NCBI GenBank assembly: GCA_023206055.1
Contig: CP065366.1
Span: 3,286,001 to 3,350,000 of the forward strand
Source: Vibrio cyclitrophicus
Lineage (GTDB): Bacteria > Pseudomonadota > Gammaproteobacteria > Enterobacterales > Vibrionaceae
DNA length: 64,000 bases
Reading direction: 5' to 3'
Shown here: one piece after another, positions 35,009-44,800 of the stretch
Numbering within the stretch: the stretch's first letter is position 1
How the letters are laid out: each line of letters starts with the position of its first letter
Position numbers and translations under genes: made by a program
The notes under the pieces: model-generated
Told to the model about the DNA's origin: nothing
The model's database searches: none
The model's input: only the letters and a program-made list of their open reading frames with translations

Positions 35009-36220
35009 CTAAACTAGCGTAGCGATTGCTTTGTCTAGTTTTGATAAACCTTCTTCAATTTCTTGTGTAGTGATAACCAGTGATGGTGTGAAACGAACCA
35101 CGTTTGCACCCGCAACCAGTACCATCAAGCCTTGTTCGCCTGCTGCTACTAATACATCACGAGCACGACCTTGCCATGCTTCATTAAGCGCAGCGCCTAG
35201 CAATAGGCCTTTACCGCGAACTTCACTGAATATTTGGTATTTGTCGTTAATCTTAGCCAAACCATCACGGAACATAGCTTCGCGTTCTTTCACGCCAGCC
35301 AACGTTTCAGGTTGGCTTACTACGTCAACAACGGCTTCAGCAACGGCACACGCCAGTGGGTTGCCACCGTAAGTAGAACCGTGCGTACCCACTTTTAGGT
35401 GTGTCGCAAGTTCAGATGTTGTTAGCATTGCGCCGATTGGGAAACCGCCACCTAGTGATTTCGCTGTGCTTAGGATATCAGGTGTCACACCTAGACCTTG
35501 GTAAGCGTAAAAGTTACCGGTACGGCCATTACCCGTTTGCACTTCATCAAAGATAAGCAGCGCATTGTGTTTGTCACACAGTTCACGAACCGTGTTCACA
35601 AACTCAGATGTTGGAGAGATGATACCGCCCTCGCCTTGCAGAGGTTCCATCATGATTGCACATGTGCGATCTGAGATGTGCGCTTCTAGCGCTGCAATAT
35701 CGTTATAAGGCAGGTGAGTTACATCGCCCGGTTTAGGACCGAAGCCATCAGAGTAAGCCTCTTGACCACCGACCGTTACGGTAAAGAAAGTACGACCGTG
35801 GAAACCTTGTTTGAATGCAATGATTTCAGATTTCTCAGGACCGTGAACATCTGCTGCCCAACGACGAGCTAGCTTCAATGCTGCTTCGTTTGCTTCTGCA
35901 CCAGAGTTGGCAAAGAATACTTTCTCTGCAAAACATACGTCTGTTAGCTTCTTCGCTAGACGCAATGCAGGTTCATTGGTCATTACATTACTTAAATGCC
36001 AAATCTTGTTTGCTTGCTCAGTAACTGCGTTAACCATTGCTGGGTGACAGTGACCCAGACAGCTCACAGCGATACCACCAGCAAAGTCGATATACTCTCG
36101 GCCTTGTTGGTCCCAAACGCGTGCGCCTTCCCCTTTTACTGGGATCATTTCCATTGGGTTATAACAAGGCACCATCACCTCATTAAACAGACTACGTTCT
36201 ACTTTTTTTTCCACTGTCAT
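35009..36220 (-). CDS. astC: Acetylornithine / succinylornithine aminotransferase
   Basis: 403 residues, class III PLP aminotransferase. The PLP lysine is in STAKSLGGGFPIGAM; LIFDEVQTGNGRTG and NSGAEANEAALKLARRWA are conserved. Enzymes of this type act in arginine synthesis (ArgD) and degradation (AstC). Linkage to astA and astD favours catabolism, but many vibrios use the one gene for both, and some annotate it argD. A strong promoter lies about 100 bases upstream. Confidence 0.93.
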   Translation of the reverse strand: MTVEKKVERSLFNEVMVPCYNPMEMIPVKGEGARVWDQQGREYIDFAGGIAVSCLGHCHPAMVNAVTEQANKIWHLSNVMTNEPALRLAKKLTDVCFAEKVFFANSGAEANEAALKLARRWAADVHGPEKSEIIAFKQGFHGRTFFTVTVGGQEAYSDGFGPKPGDVTHLPYNDIAALEAHISDRTCAIMMEPLQGEGGIISPTSEFVNTVRELCDKHNALLIFDEVQTGNGRTGNFYAYQGLGVTPDILSTAKSLGGGFPIGAMLTTSELATHLKVGTHGSTYGGNPLACAVAEAVVDVVSQPETLAGVKEREAMFRDGLAKINDKYQIFSEVRGKGLLLGAALNEAWQGRARDVLVAAGEQGLMVLVAGANVVRFTPSLVITTQEIEEGLSKLDKAIATLV

Positions 36221-36316
36221 CGTACATTCCTTCTCGATACCGCAAGCTTCGCAAATAAGCGTACTGGTTCATAAGTGAGACAAAGATATTTTCTCTCGCC
36301 ATAATCCCGCTGCAGC

Positions 36317-36346
36317 ATTATATTTACATTTAATTAACCTTTTCAA
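36317..36346 (-). promoter_or_regulatory. ast operon promoter
   Basis: TTGAAA (36341-36346), an 18-base spacer, then a perfect TATAAT (36317-36322) on the minus strand, about 97 bases before astC. It fits sigma70; a sigma54-type GG/GC element, as in E. coli astC, was not evident. Confidence 0.7.
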
Positions 36347-36514
36347 TAGTAGATTATTCTTTAGCCATCCCTAACAACCAGCTAAACGTCACTACCTATG
36401 ACTATTTATGCATCAATTAATCTGTTTTATGAAGCTTTTTTTACCTAAACGCATAACCAGCAATAGCAAAGCCTTACTGGCATTGCGGTATATAGGGTTC
36501 GAGACGAAATAAGG

Positions 36515-36528
36515 CGAATAATTTTGCA
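36515..36528. promoter_or_regulatory. weak ARG-box-like motif
   Basis: CGAATAATTTTGCA matches 11 of 14 positions of the ArgR half-site pair TGAATAATTATTCA. It is the best such motif I found in the 465-base astC-pabA gap, but it sits far upstream of the astC promoter, so it may be chance. Apart from it and the astC promoter, this gap is AT-rich and holds no gene that I can support. Confidence 0.25.
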
Positions 36529-36685
36529 TAGGCTAAAAACTTAGCCTGAAGAGAGAGAAATGTTATAAAAAGTGATCGGCGTCAGAGGAGTAAGAGACGC
36601 GTAGCGCCCGAATTTAAACGCTTAACGAATGGACTAACAGGTTCAACTGGCTTATTTAGACGCAGAAAGAGTCAAATTTAAACAC

Positions 36686-37264
36686 TCAACGCGCTAAGAA
36701 GTTAGCGAGAAGCTGGTGTCCTTGCTCTGTTTTAATCGACTCAGGGTGAAATTGCACCGCATCAATCGGCAAGGTTTTGTGTTGATACCCCATGATCTCA
36801 TCCATGCTGCCATCTTCAAATTCCGTCCAAGACGTCAGTTCAAAGCAGTCAGGCAGCGTGCCATTTTTCACCACTAGAGAATGGTAACGTGTCACGGTTA
36901 GAGGGTTATTAAGCCCTTGAAAAACGCTCTTGCCATTGTGACGGATGGGAGAGGTTTTACCGTGCATCACTTGTCTGGCTCGAACCACTTCACCACCAAA
37001 GACTTGAGCAATGGCTTGATGACCAAGACACACGCCTAAGATAGGCAACTTACCCACGAAGTGTTCAATGACTTGCAGAGAGATTCCCGCATCATCCGGT
37101 GTACAAGGACCCGGCGAGATAACAAGATGGCTAGGATTCAGCGCTTCGATGCCCGCAATATCAATCTCATCGTTGCGAACAACTTTCACAGTGACCCCTA
37201 ACTCACAGAAATACTGATACAAGTTATAGGTAAAAGAGTCGTAGTTATCGATGATAAGTAACAT
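36686..37264 (-). CDS. pabA: Aminodeoxychorismate synthase component II (glutamine amidotransferase)
   Basis: 192 residues, class I amidotransferase. The nucleophile is in ILGVCLGHQAIAQ; the His-Glu pair is in VQFHPESIKTEQGHQLL. It supplies ammonia to PabB for 4-amino-4-deoxychorismate in folate synthesis. It resembles TrpG, which in some bacteria is shared; trp genes are absent here, so PabA is favoured by context as well as by the known Vibrio order next to argD/astC. Confidence 0.9.
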   Translation of the reverse strand: MLLIIDNYDSFTYNLYQYFCELGVTVKVVRNDEIDIAGIEALNPSHLVISPGPCTPDDAGISLQVIEHFVGKLPILGVCLGHQAIAQVFGGEVVRARQVMHGKTSPIRHNGKSVFQGLNNPLTVTRYHSLVVKNGTLPDCFELTSWTEFEDGSMDEIMGYQHKTLPIDAVQFHPESIKTEQGHQLLANFLAR

Positions 37265-37370
37265 GGGTCGAAATCGTAGTAGTGCTGAAAAAATGACAGG
37301 GTGTATTGTGCAGTAAGAGATTAGAAAGGCAAGTCTTTCTACTTATTTACTATTTAAACGAGACCAATAA

Positions 37371-37393
37371 AGAAGAGGCGCACTAGGCGCCTC
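37371..37393 (-). terminator. probable endonuclease gene terminator
   Basis: GAGGCGC/GCGCCTC (37375-37381 with 37387-37393) with a five-base loop is followed on the minus strand by TTCTTTATT, a modest U run. It lies 18 bases after the endonuclease stop and before pabA. Confidence 0.6.
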
Positions 37394-37410
37394 ATATCGC
37401 TTTACTATGA

Positions 37411-38304
37411 TTACTTACAATCTTTCTCGAAGATAGTATCACCCCAATGAGGGTTATCTACGAATGGGTTACGGTTGCCCTGAATCTTTTGAATTTTGCT
37501 ATTGCGATTAAATTCAAAGTGATCAACTGGGTCTTGCTCATTCCATTCTAGAAGTACACAAACATTACCTAAAGCAGTGCCGTTATTAGTTACGCTCGAC
37601 ACAAGTTCAAGGTCTGGGTTAGATACATCGCTGGTATCTTTACCCTCATAGCGCGTTGCCATATAGAACATCATACGAGCAACGTCACCCTTCACTTCAT
37701 CGCGCGGCTCAAACGAATCGCCATCACTGTAGTTCCCCGGAGCTTCGGTAATTTCATTCCCCCCCTGATCAAACTCCAAGTTACCACGCTTACTGTTTAC
37801 CGACTCATCTGTCGGACGTAAGTGATGAATATCAGTGTAGGCTGATGCACTAGAGTTATTAAATCCGCCATTGGATTTCGGATAGGTATGCTCACGGTTC
37901 CAGTTGTCTTGCCCAAGGTTGCCCTGACCCGTTTTCTGGCCTTTCTCTTGTGAGCGACCTGTATACATCAAAATAACGTTGCTGCTGTTATTTGGATCTT
38001 CATCAGTTACATCCAAAGCATCCCAAACATCAAAGCTGCTTGATGAGTATGGTAACTTCGTCACGCCAGTGGAGATGATGTTGTTCAATGCTTCTTTCAG
38101 CTCATCGCCTGTTTTGTTCAATGCGCTGTCGTAGTAGCCATCAGGGTTGTGTACTTCACCCGGTGGAACTGGTGGCTCAACAATCGTTGTTTGACAAGTT
38201 ACCTTAGGTAGCGTGCCGACAACGTGTGGATCATGTGCTTGTTCATATGCCGCATTAACACTGAATGCACACGGGATAAGTAAAGTCAGTAGTGTCTTTT
38301 TCAT
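37411..38304 (-). CDS. Secreted endonuclease I family nuclease
   Basis: 297 residues from ATG at 38304 (MKKTLLTLLIPCAFSVNAA); a longer frame lacks a signal peptide at its start, so this start is chosen. Signal peptide cleavage is likely after VNA. The beta-beta-alpha-metal core is NWNREHTYPKSNGG (near residue 150), with the histidine as general base. Conserved FDVWDALDVTDEDP and ARMMFYMATRYEG place it in the endonuclease I group (BsnI/NucM-like) rather than the short Dns type. It cuts DNA or RNA outside the cytoplasm. It lies 46 bases after the large nuclease, possibly the same transcript. Confidence 0.85.
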   Translation of the reverse strand: MKKTLLTLLIPCAFSVNAAYEQAHDPHVVGTLPKVTCQTTIVEPPVPPGEVHNPDGYYDSALNKTGDELKEALNNIISTGVTKLPYSSSSFDVWDALDVTDEDPNNSSNVILMYTGRSQEKGQKTGQGNLGQDNWNREHTYPKSNGGFNNSSASAYTDIHHLRPTDESVNSKRGNLEFDQGGNEITEAPGNYSDGDSFEPRDEVKGDVARMMFYMATRYEGKDTSDVSNPDLELVSSVTNNGTALGNVCVLLEWNEQDPVDHFEFNRNSKIQKIQGNRNPFVDNPHWGDTIFEKDCK

Positions 38305-38350
38305 ACTTTTAATTAGGGGCAGAAAGCCCCTACTCCTTAATGCAATGAGG

Positions 38351-41300
38351 TTACTTGTTAAAACGACGACGTAGGAAGCCAAGTCCTAGTAAGCTCAATA
38401 GACCGCCTGGGCCAAATGAACCACCATCGCTGCCAGAATCACTCATTTGAGTAATAGACACTTGCTGCGTTTCAATCACTTTACCTTCAACAGCAGTTGT
38501 TACTGTGTAGTCACCAACCTCTAGACCTGAGATAGGCACTTCCGTCCAACCCAGCGCAATTTCAAACTGGTCAAGCACGTCTTTCTGAACATTTGAAGAG
38601 GTCGCAACAAATGCCTGAGTAGCGTTATTGAAGCTCACCGACACTTCGTCTCCCACTTTTAAGTAAGCAGAATCTGAATACTGAGTAAGGTCAACAAAGT
38701 GATTAAAGGTACCACCTCCAATAGGCGCCTGTGGACGAGGTTCGTTAATTGGCTCATCAGGAAGCTCTACTGGCGTACCGGGTTGTACTGGCTGATCAGG
38801 GTCTGGGAACACAGGGTCAACTGGGTCAATTGGTTTACCGGCAAAAGCAATCGATAGTACAACTGGATCATGACCTGCTGCGCGGAACGAGTCAGAGTAT
38901 GCTTGACCAAGTTCGTGTTTAGCATCCAATGTTTGAGATTCACCCGCATTGATATTCCAATGAGTTGCACCGATAACTTTCGACTTAAGTCCTGCAGAAG
39001 TCAGAATGTAGTCGAGACTACCATTCTCATCTCCTTGGACTACGTTATAGCTATTTGGATCTACAATCTCCATTACGTTCTCAAAACCGTAGCTATCGGC
39101 AACAACCACACCTTCTTCGTGTAGAGACTCGTCACCGATAAAGGTTTTCTCAGCCGTCTTGATCTCATAGTTTTCAGGTGCGCCTGAACGTTCAGTCAGT
39201 ACCGTGATTGCATCTTCATTGTTGAATGTATTCAGGCTACCAAGAATGACTTTTTCACCTTCCATTTCAGCCAACTTCTTGCCTAGGTAATCCGCAGCAG
39301 ACACACGTAAATTCTCACAACCGCCTTGGCGGTCGTCATCCGATGTATCTTCTAGACAAACTTGGTCTTTATCCGCAAAGTGGTTAACCGCAACCACAAG
39401 CTTATCTTCACGATCTTTGAACGAGAACACTGGGACAACCGCTGCATGTTGAGTCGTGAACTCACCATTTTCAGCTTCTTGTTTCGGCATCGGGATCACT
39501 TGTAGCGAATCTAAGCCAACTGTGCTCGGACGGAAAATAACAAAGTTCGCTGTCGCTAGCTCACCTACCGTTGTTAGTCCTTCACTGCCAGCAATGTTGT
39601 ACTGCTTAGCCTCTGGAAGATCAGCATTAAGTTGAGTCACTAGGTAAGAAATCGCTGAGCTTTCTTCAAAGCCGTTGTTTTCAACTTCCATCAAACCAAC
39701 AATATCAGCATCAAGCGCAGTTAACGCCGCAACAAGCTTCGCGGTTTGATGATCAAACTGAGTAGAATCTTGCGCACCAGGTGTTGCATCAAATGCTAAG
39801 AAGTCATTGCTCTCACCACCACCTTGCAAGCTATTGAAGTACTCTTGGGCGTTAAACGTTGCGATACGAACATCACCCGCATCAACTTTAGGTGCTAAGT
39901 CACGGTTATTACCACGTGCAATGAAAGTATCATTGTTCGCCTCTTCTGTTACGTAGAAGCGGTAGTCTGAATAAGAGTACCCAAGCACCCCCTGAAGGTT
40001 ACTTGCTCGGTCGCCAACACGAATAAAGTCTTCTGTCGAACCATTTTGGTCAATGTCGGTTTTAGCAAAGTCTGGGTACCATGCCGGAGCGCCAACCGTA
40101 TCTTTCTTAAATGATTCAACCACAAGGCGTGCATCATCATTACAGTCCGCCACTTTTGCTGCTTCGTCAGTACCAGGGAAGTTCACTTGGTTCGGGTGTA
40201 CGCTAGCTTTGCCTTGGCTAAGGACTAGATTGTAACGCTGAGGTCCTTCATCCAAGCTGTAGCTACGTGAAACACGCATATCAACCGCAGAAGTTAGGTT
40301 AACCAGCATGCCTTCATGACGCTCTAACGTGAAATCGAATTCCGAGTCTGAGGCAATTTGCTCAAGGTTCACAGCCGATACAGAACCTGTGCCTACTGCT
40401 TTAATCTCTGTCGCAGGAATTTGAGTCCAACCAAAGTTTTCTTCAACGGGGCCAGTTACCTGAACCTTATCCCCCACACTTAAGCCAGTTACATCACCGA
40501 CCACAAAGATACCGTCAGAAGTTTTTGGATCGCTGTCTGGCGTTTCATCTTGCATGTAGAAACCGACCGCAACATCACCATCAAGCGCTTCACTTTGAAT
40601 CGCAGTGATAACACCCTCTACTGTGAAGGTTTCATCCGAGATGAACTTACCGTTGGCTGGGTCTGTGTATGGAGAAGCCCAAGAATCCCCCTGAAGCTGA
40701 CTGATCAGTGTATCTGGTGATGGGTCCGGATCTGGATCAGGGTCTGGGTCAACCGAACCATTAACTTTGCCTAGGCCATCAAATGTGTCTTTCGCTAGCT
40801 CTGTCCAGTCTGATTCATTGTAAGTCGCTGAAGGTGAGGTACCATTTCTTTGCAAAGTGACATCTTTACCCCAGCCACTCTCTGTAGGAACCGCACCGAC
40901 TACATCAACTAGGCTATCGCCATTGAACAGACCGACTGCGTCGCCACCATTGTGGTATAAACCACCGGTAATCGAGCTAACGCCATCATCTAACGTGATA
41001 TCTGCAGAATCATGCAGAACAACCAATACCGAATTCGCAGGTAATGTTTGTCCATCAAAACTCACCATATCTAATGGGCTTACATCACCATCTTTATAAC
41101 GAACAAGTTTGTAGCCTGTTAGATCAATATCTTCAGAACCATTGTTATAGAGTTCAACCGCCTTATTGTTTGAGCTACCTTCTACGTATTCAGTAATGAC
41201 AACTTCACCGGCACCACCGCCACCTAGCTCAACTTTGCCAAAATCACTCCAATCATTCATATCTACAACTTCAAACTTATCTGCATCATAAGTTGTACTT

Positions 41301-41728
41301 GGAGACATATCCGTTCGGCGTAAAGTAACGTTTTCATTGAACTTACTGCCATCGCCAGCACCAACGATATCAACAACACTGCCATTGTTTCGCACTGCCA
41401 CTGCATCATTACCATTGAAGTAAGTTACTGTAGATTCAACGTCACCTTTGCCTTTTAGTTCAGCATCAGCGCTTGCGTTGACGATGACGTAAGTTTGGCC
41501 CGACGCCAATGTCACACCATCTAAAGATTGACTGCTGTTCCAATCACCACCATTTGGTGCAAGATCGACGGTATATCCATCCAAAGTAGCAGAAGAAGAG
41601 CCGACATTGGCAATTTCAATTGCTTTATTACTCCCTGAACCTTCAGTGATCTCAGAGATGATGATATTGGCATTTGCCATAGGCGCAATAACCGCACCAA
41701 CAGCAATCGCTATTAAACTTTTTTTCAT
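38351..41728 (-). CDS. ExeM/NucH-like GlyGly-CTERM exonuclease paralogue with degenerate active site
   Basis: 1125 residues. Signal peptide (1-20), two lamin-tail domains (about 21-165 and 175-320), an acidic DPDPDPDPDP linker (about 327-336), an OB-like region (about 345-450), an EEP nuclease fold (about 618-960), a Pro-rich linker, and a GlyGly-CTERM tail (GSFGPGGLLSLLGLGFLRRR) for type II secretion and rhombosortase cleavage. Compared with the paralogue at 41843-45040, the GDxN Asp is Ser831 (GSLN), the SDH Asp is Gly952 (AGHDP) and LDH is LDY (Tyr907); Asn626, Glu681 and His783 remain. Catalysis is probably weak or lost, so a DNA-binding or structural role is likely. Confidence 0.85.
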   Translation of the reverse strand: MKKSLIAIAVGAVIAPMANANIIISEITEGSGSNKAIEIANVGSSSATLDGYTVDLAPNGGDWNSSQSLDGVTLASGQTYVIVNASADAELKGKGDVESTVTYFNGNDAVAVRNNGSVVDIVGAGDGSKFNENVTLRRTDMSPSTTYDADKFEVVDMNDWSDFGKVELGGGGAGEVVITEYVEGSSNNKAVELYNNGSEDIDLTGYKLVRYKDGDVSPLDMVSFDGQTLPANSVLVVLHDSADITLDDGVSSITGGLYHNGGDAVGLFNGDSLVDVVGAVPTESGWGKDVTLQRNGTSPSATYNESDWTELAKDTFDGLGKVNGSVDPDPDPDPDPSPDTLISQLQGDSWASPYTDPANGKFISDETFTVEGVITAIQSEALDGDVAVGFYMQDETPDSDPKTSDGIFVVGDVTGLSVGDKVQVTGPVEENFGWTQIPATEIKAVGTGSVSAVNLEQIASDSEFDFTLERHEGMLVNLTSAVDMRVSRSYSLDEGPQRYNLVLSQGKASVHPNQVNFPGTDEAAKVADCNDDARLVVESFKKDTVGAPAWYPDFAKTDIDQNGSTEDFIRVGDRASNLQGVLGYSYSDYRFYVTEEANNDTFIARGNNRDLAPKVDAGDVRIATFNAQEYFNSLQGGGESNDFLAFDATPGAQDSTQFDHQTAKLVAALTALDADIVGLMEVENNGFEESSAISYLVTQLNADLPEAKQYNIAGSEGLTTVGELATANFVIFRPSTVGLDSLQVIPMPKQEAENGEFTTQHAAVVPVFSFKDREDKLVVAVNHFADKDQVCLEDTSDDDRQGGCENLRVSAADYLGKKLAEMEGEKVILGSLNTFNNEDAITVLTERSGAPENYEIKTAEKTFIGDESLHEEGVVVADSYGFENVMEIVDPNSYNVVQGDENGSLDYILTSAGLKSKVIGATHWNINAGESQTLDAKHELGQAYSDSFRAAGHDPVVLSIAFAGKPIDPVDPVFPDPDQPVQPGTPVELPDEPINEPRPQAPIGGGTFNHFVDLTQYSDSAYLKVGDEVSVSFNNATQAFVATSSNVQKDVLDQFEIALGWTEVPISGLEVGDYTVTTAVEGKVIETQQVSITQMSDSGSDGGSFGPGGLLSLLGLGFLRRRFNK

Positions 41729-41800
41729 GTTTGAACCTCAAAGGTAAACAGATTTATATCCATATCAGCCAAGTTAACGCTGTGTTTCCTCAGCTTTACT

Positions 41801-41837
41801 CAAAAGAAAGGGCTAGCAGATAACTACTAACCCTTTC
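41801..41837 (-). terminator. terminator between the two large nuclease genes
   Basis: An 11-pair stem (41806-41816 with 41827-41837, one G-T pair) is followed by TTTTGAG on the minus strand. It lies a few bases after the stop of the upstream nuclease gene, so the downstream paralogue probably has its own promoter in the 72 bases that remain or depends on readthrough. Confidence 0.75.
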
Positions 41838-41842
41838 ATCAA

Positions 41843-44800
41843 TTACTGACGGCGACGGCGTAAGAAACCAAGACCCATCAGTGACAACAGAGCACCGAAG
41901 CCAAAGCTACCACCTGAACCATCGTATTCAGGAGTCACTGGTGACACATTGCTTGAGTCTTGCTTACTAATGTTGGTAGTCATTGTCATTGACTCAATAA
42001 CTTGAGCAGAAGATGCACCAGCACTTTGTGCAGCAACGCGGTCCCCCATTAGCTTCATGGAAATCGTGTATTCACCTGTATCAAGCCCAACCACGTCAAA
42101 CATTACTGTTTGTGCGCCATCTTGACTCAATGTCACTTTCGGTAGAGAGACATTTTGTGGACGTGGAGAGATAGAGATTTCAGCTACATCACCAGATTTC
42201 GCATCAGCCGAAACCGGGAATGCGATATCAGCACGGCCACTCTTCACTGCAATGTTCACATTCGACTCACCCGCTTCACCATACTTGTAACCTAGCGATA
42301 CCATTGCTGGGTCGTGGTCTGAAGAACGAATTGGTGTTTCTCTAGCAAATGGGTTAGAAACTTCGTCTGATGCTTTCTTGTAGTTGCTGTAGTCATTCAA
42401 TGAAGATTCAGCCGCATTGATGTGCCAGTCAGCGGCATCAACTAAACGATCTTTCAATGAAGGAGTGATTAGAAGGTGATCCAGAGAGCCGATCTCGTTG
42501 TTGTATGAGTAACTCCACGTTGTTTTGCCAGCCGGTGTTTTCAAGTCAACCGCATTTAGGTAGCCAAATGTTGTCGTGATCTTTTGACCATTCTTTTCAA
42601 ACACTTCATCACCAACAAAGGTGTAGCTTGATGCGTAAATGTCTTTGCCAGTTGAGTTCTCAGTAAGAACAAGCATTGGATCTTCGTAGGTGTATGAGTT
42701 CATGTCACCCAATACCACTTGGTCGCCACCAATCTTTGCCATTTCTGAACCTAGCTGGTATGCAGCCGATACTCGGAAGTTCTCACACGAGCCTTGGTAG
42801 TCATCGTTGCGAACGTCATCATTTACTGGATCAAAATCAGCCCAAGTTTCCCAACCAACCCAATCTTCATGACAAGTAGAGCCTTTTGATTTCAAGTGGT
42901 TAATCGCAACAGTTAGACGTTTACCAGTGTTGAGAACATGGAAGGTCGCCGCAACTGTATTACGTTGATAGTTGTCACCACTTTCACGAACGGCACCGTC
43001 ACCATCAATAATCGCGCCACCATCAGGGTATTCCACTAGCGGAGCATGCTGCTCAGGCATTTGAATAATTTTACCTGACACAATCGAAACTTTAGACGGA
43101 CGGTAAATCACACCCGACGTAATAGCATCTGTACCAATGGTGTCGTTTTGATCCAAAATGGTATCGCCATTCTTATCGAAACCAACGAACACATAACGAT
43201 TATGGATCGAGTCTTGATCACCGCGCTTCGAATAATCTTCTTCATTGTATTTTGCGTTAACAGAAGCTAGAAGCGTCTTGATTGCACCAAAGTCACCAAA
43301 ACCATTGTTCTCGATTTCCATCAAACCAAGAATATCTGCATCTAGACCGTAGATAGCCTCTACAATTTTTGCTTTCTGTAGTTCGTATTCTTCTTCCGAT
43401 TCAGCACCACGGTTATCACCAAATTGATTTGAGCTACCGCCGTATGGAGAGTTAAACAGGTTTAATACGTTTTGCGTGGCAACTTTAACGGTAAAGCCAG
43501 CATCGAACTCTTCATTAACGATATCGTACTCACCAGAGCTTGAAACTGGACGTGGCGTATTCGGCGTAATATCAGCACTTGTCATCTGATAACCGCCGGC
43601 ATCGGGATCCTTGACTACTAAGCGATATTCATCGTAGGTATAGGCAATCACACCCTCTACGTTTTTAATGCCATCATTAATACGAATTGGATTATCGTAG
43701 CTGAAGTTTGCGTAGTAAGGGATCTTGCCGTTACTTGGGGCTTTTTCACTGTCTAGGAACAGAGTGGCATCGCGGTTTTGTTCAATCTTAGCGATCGATT
43801 CAAAACTGCCTGCTACATACTCTTGGTTTGGGTGGAAGTTCGGTGTTTCATACGCTAGAGCCAAGTTATTACGGAACTGGCCTTTATGGTAAAGCTCGAA
43901 GTCGAAAGCAAATGCACGAGTTACGCGCATATCTTGGTTGCCGTCTTTGTTGTCATCCATGTCTTCAACAAGTTTGACGAACATACCCTCATGACGCTCT
44001 AACGTATTTGCAAAAGAAGCACCGTCTTCTGGAAGACGTTTTAACTCAACAGGACTCGGAGGAGTAACGCTATTGCCAGTTTCTGCCCAGTTTCCTGACA
44101 TATTAAACTGTGTTTGACCAAAATATTCACGAACAGTACCAATCACGGTCACTTCTGTACCGACGGCGGGTTGAGTGCTTGAGAATACAAACAGGCCATC
44201 TGAAGTCAACGGGTTGCCATCGTGATCGTAAAGGAAGAAACCTTTAGAAAGACCACTACCAGCACTTGGCAATACGTAACCAACATACGCTGTTAGTTTG
44301 TATGACGCTTCAGTCTCATAGAATTTGTCTTCTTTTAATTGCGTTCCAAACTCAGCTTCAACCAGAGGAGAGAACTTACCTGTGCCCTGCACTTCAGCGA
44401 TTGTGACTTCTACTGGCGGCGGCGGCGGCGTTGGTGGCTCTTCAAGCGTCAGCTTACCAAGGTCTTCGTAAACATCCGTACCTACGTTAGCCCAATGCAG
44501 TTCTACATACGAACTATCTGGCGCTGTTGCATCTTTAGTACGACGTAAAGTAACCTCTTTACCCCAAGTTGAGCCGCTAACACCAATAATGTCGTGAATG
44601 GTATCTGGGTTGTCATCAGCACCAATCCATACTGGATCATCCCCGTTAAAATTGAGTGCGTCATGCCCAATGCCGCCGTAACTGCCTGAATAAACGATCG
44701 TCGCACTATTTGCTGCAACTGCATCTTTCAAATCAGAAGTCGCGTTATCGCCCACAACAACAATACTTTCACCCGCTGCAATAGTGACACCTTTTAATAC

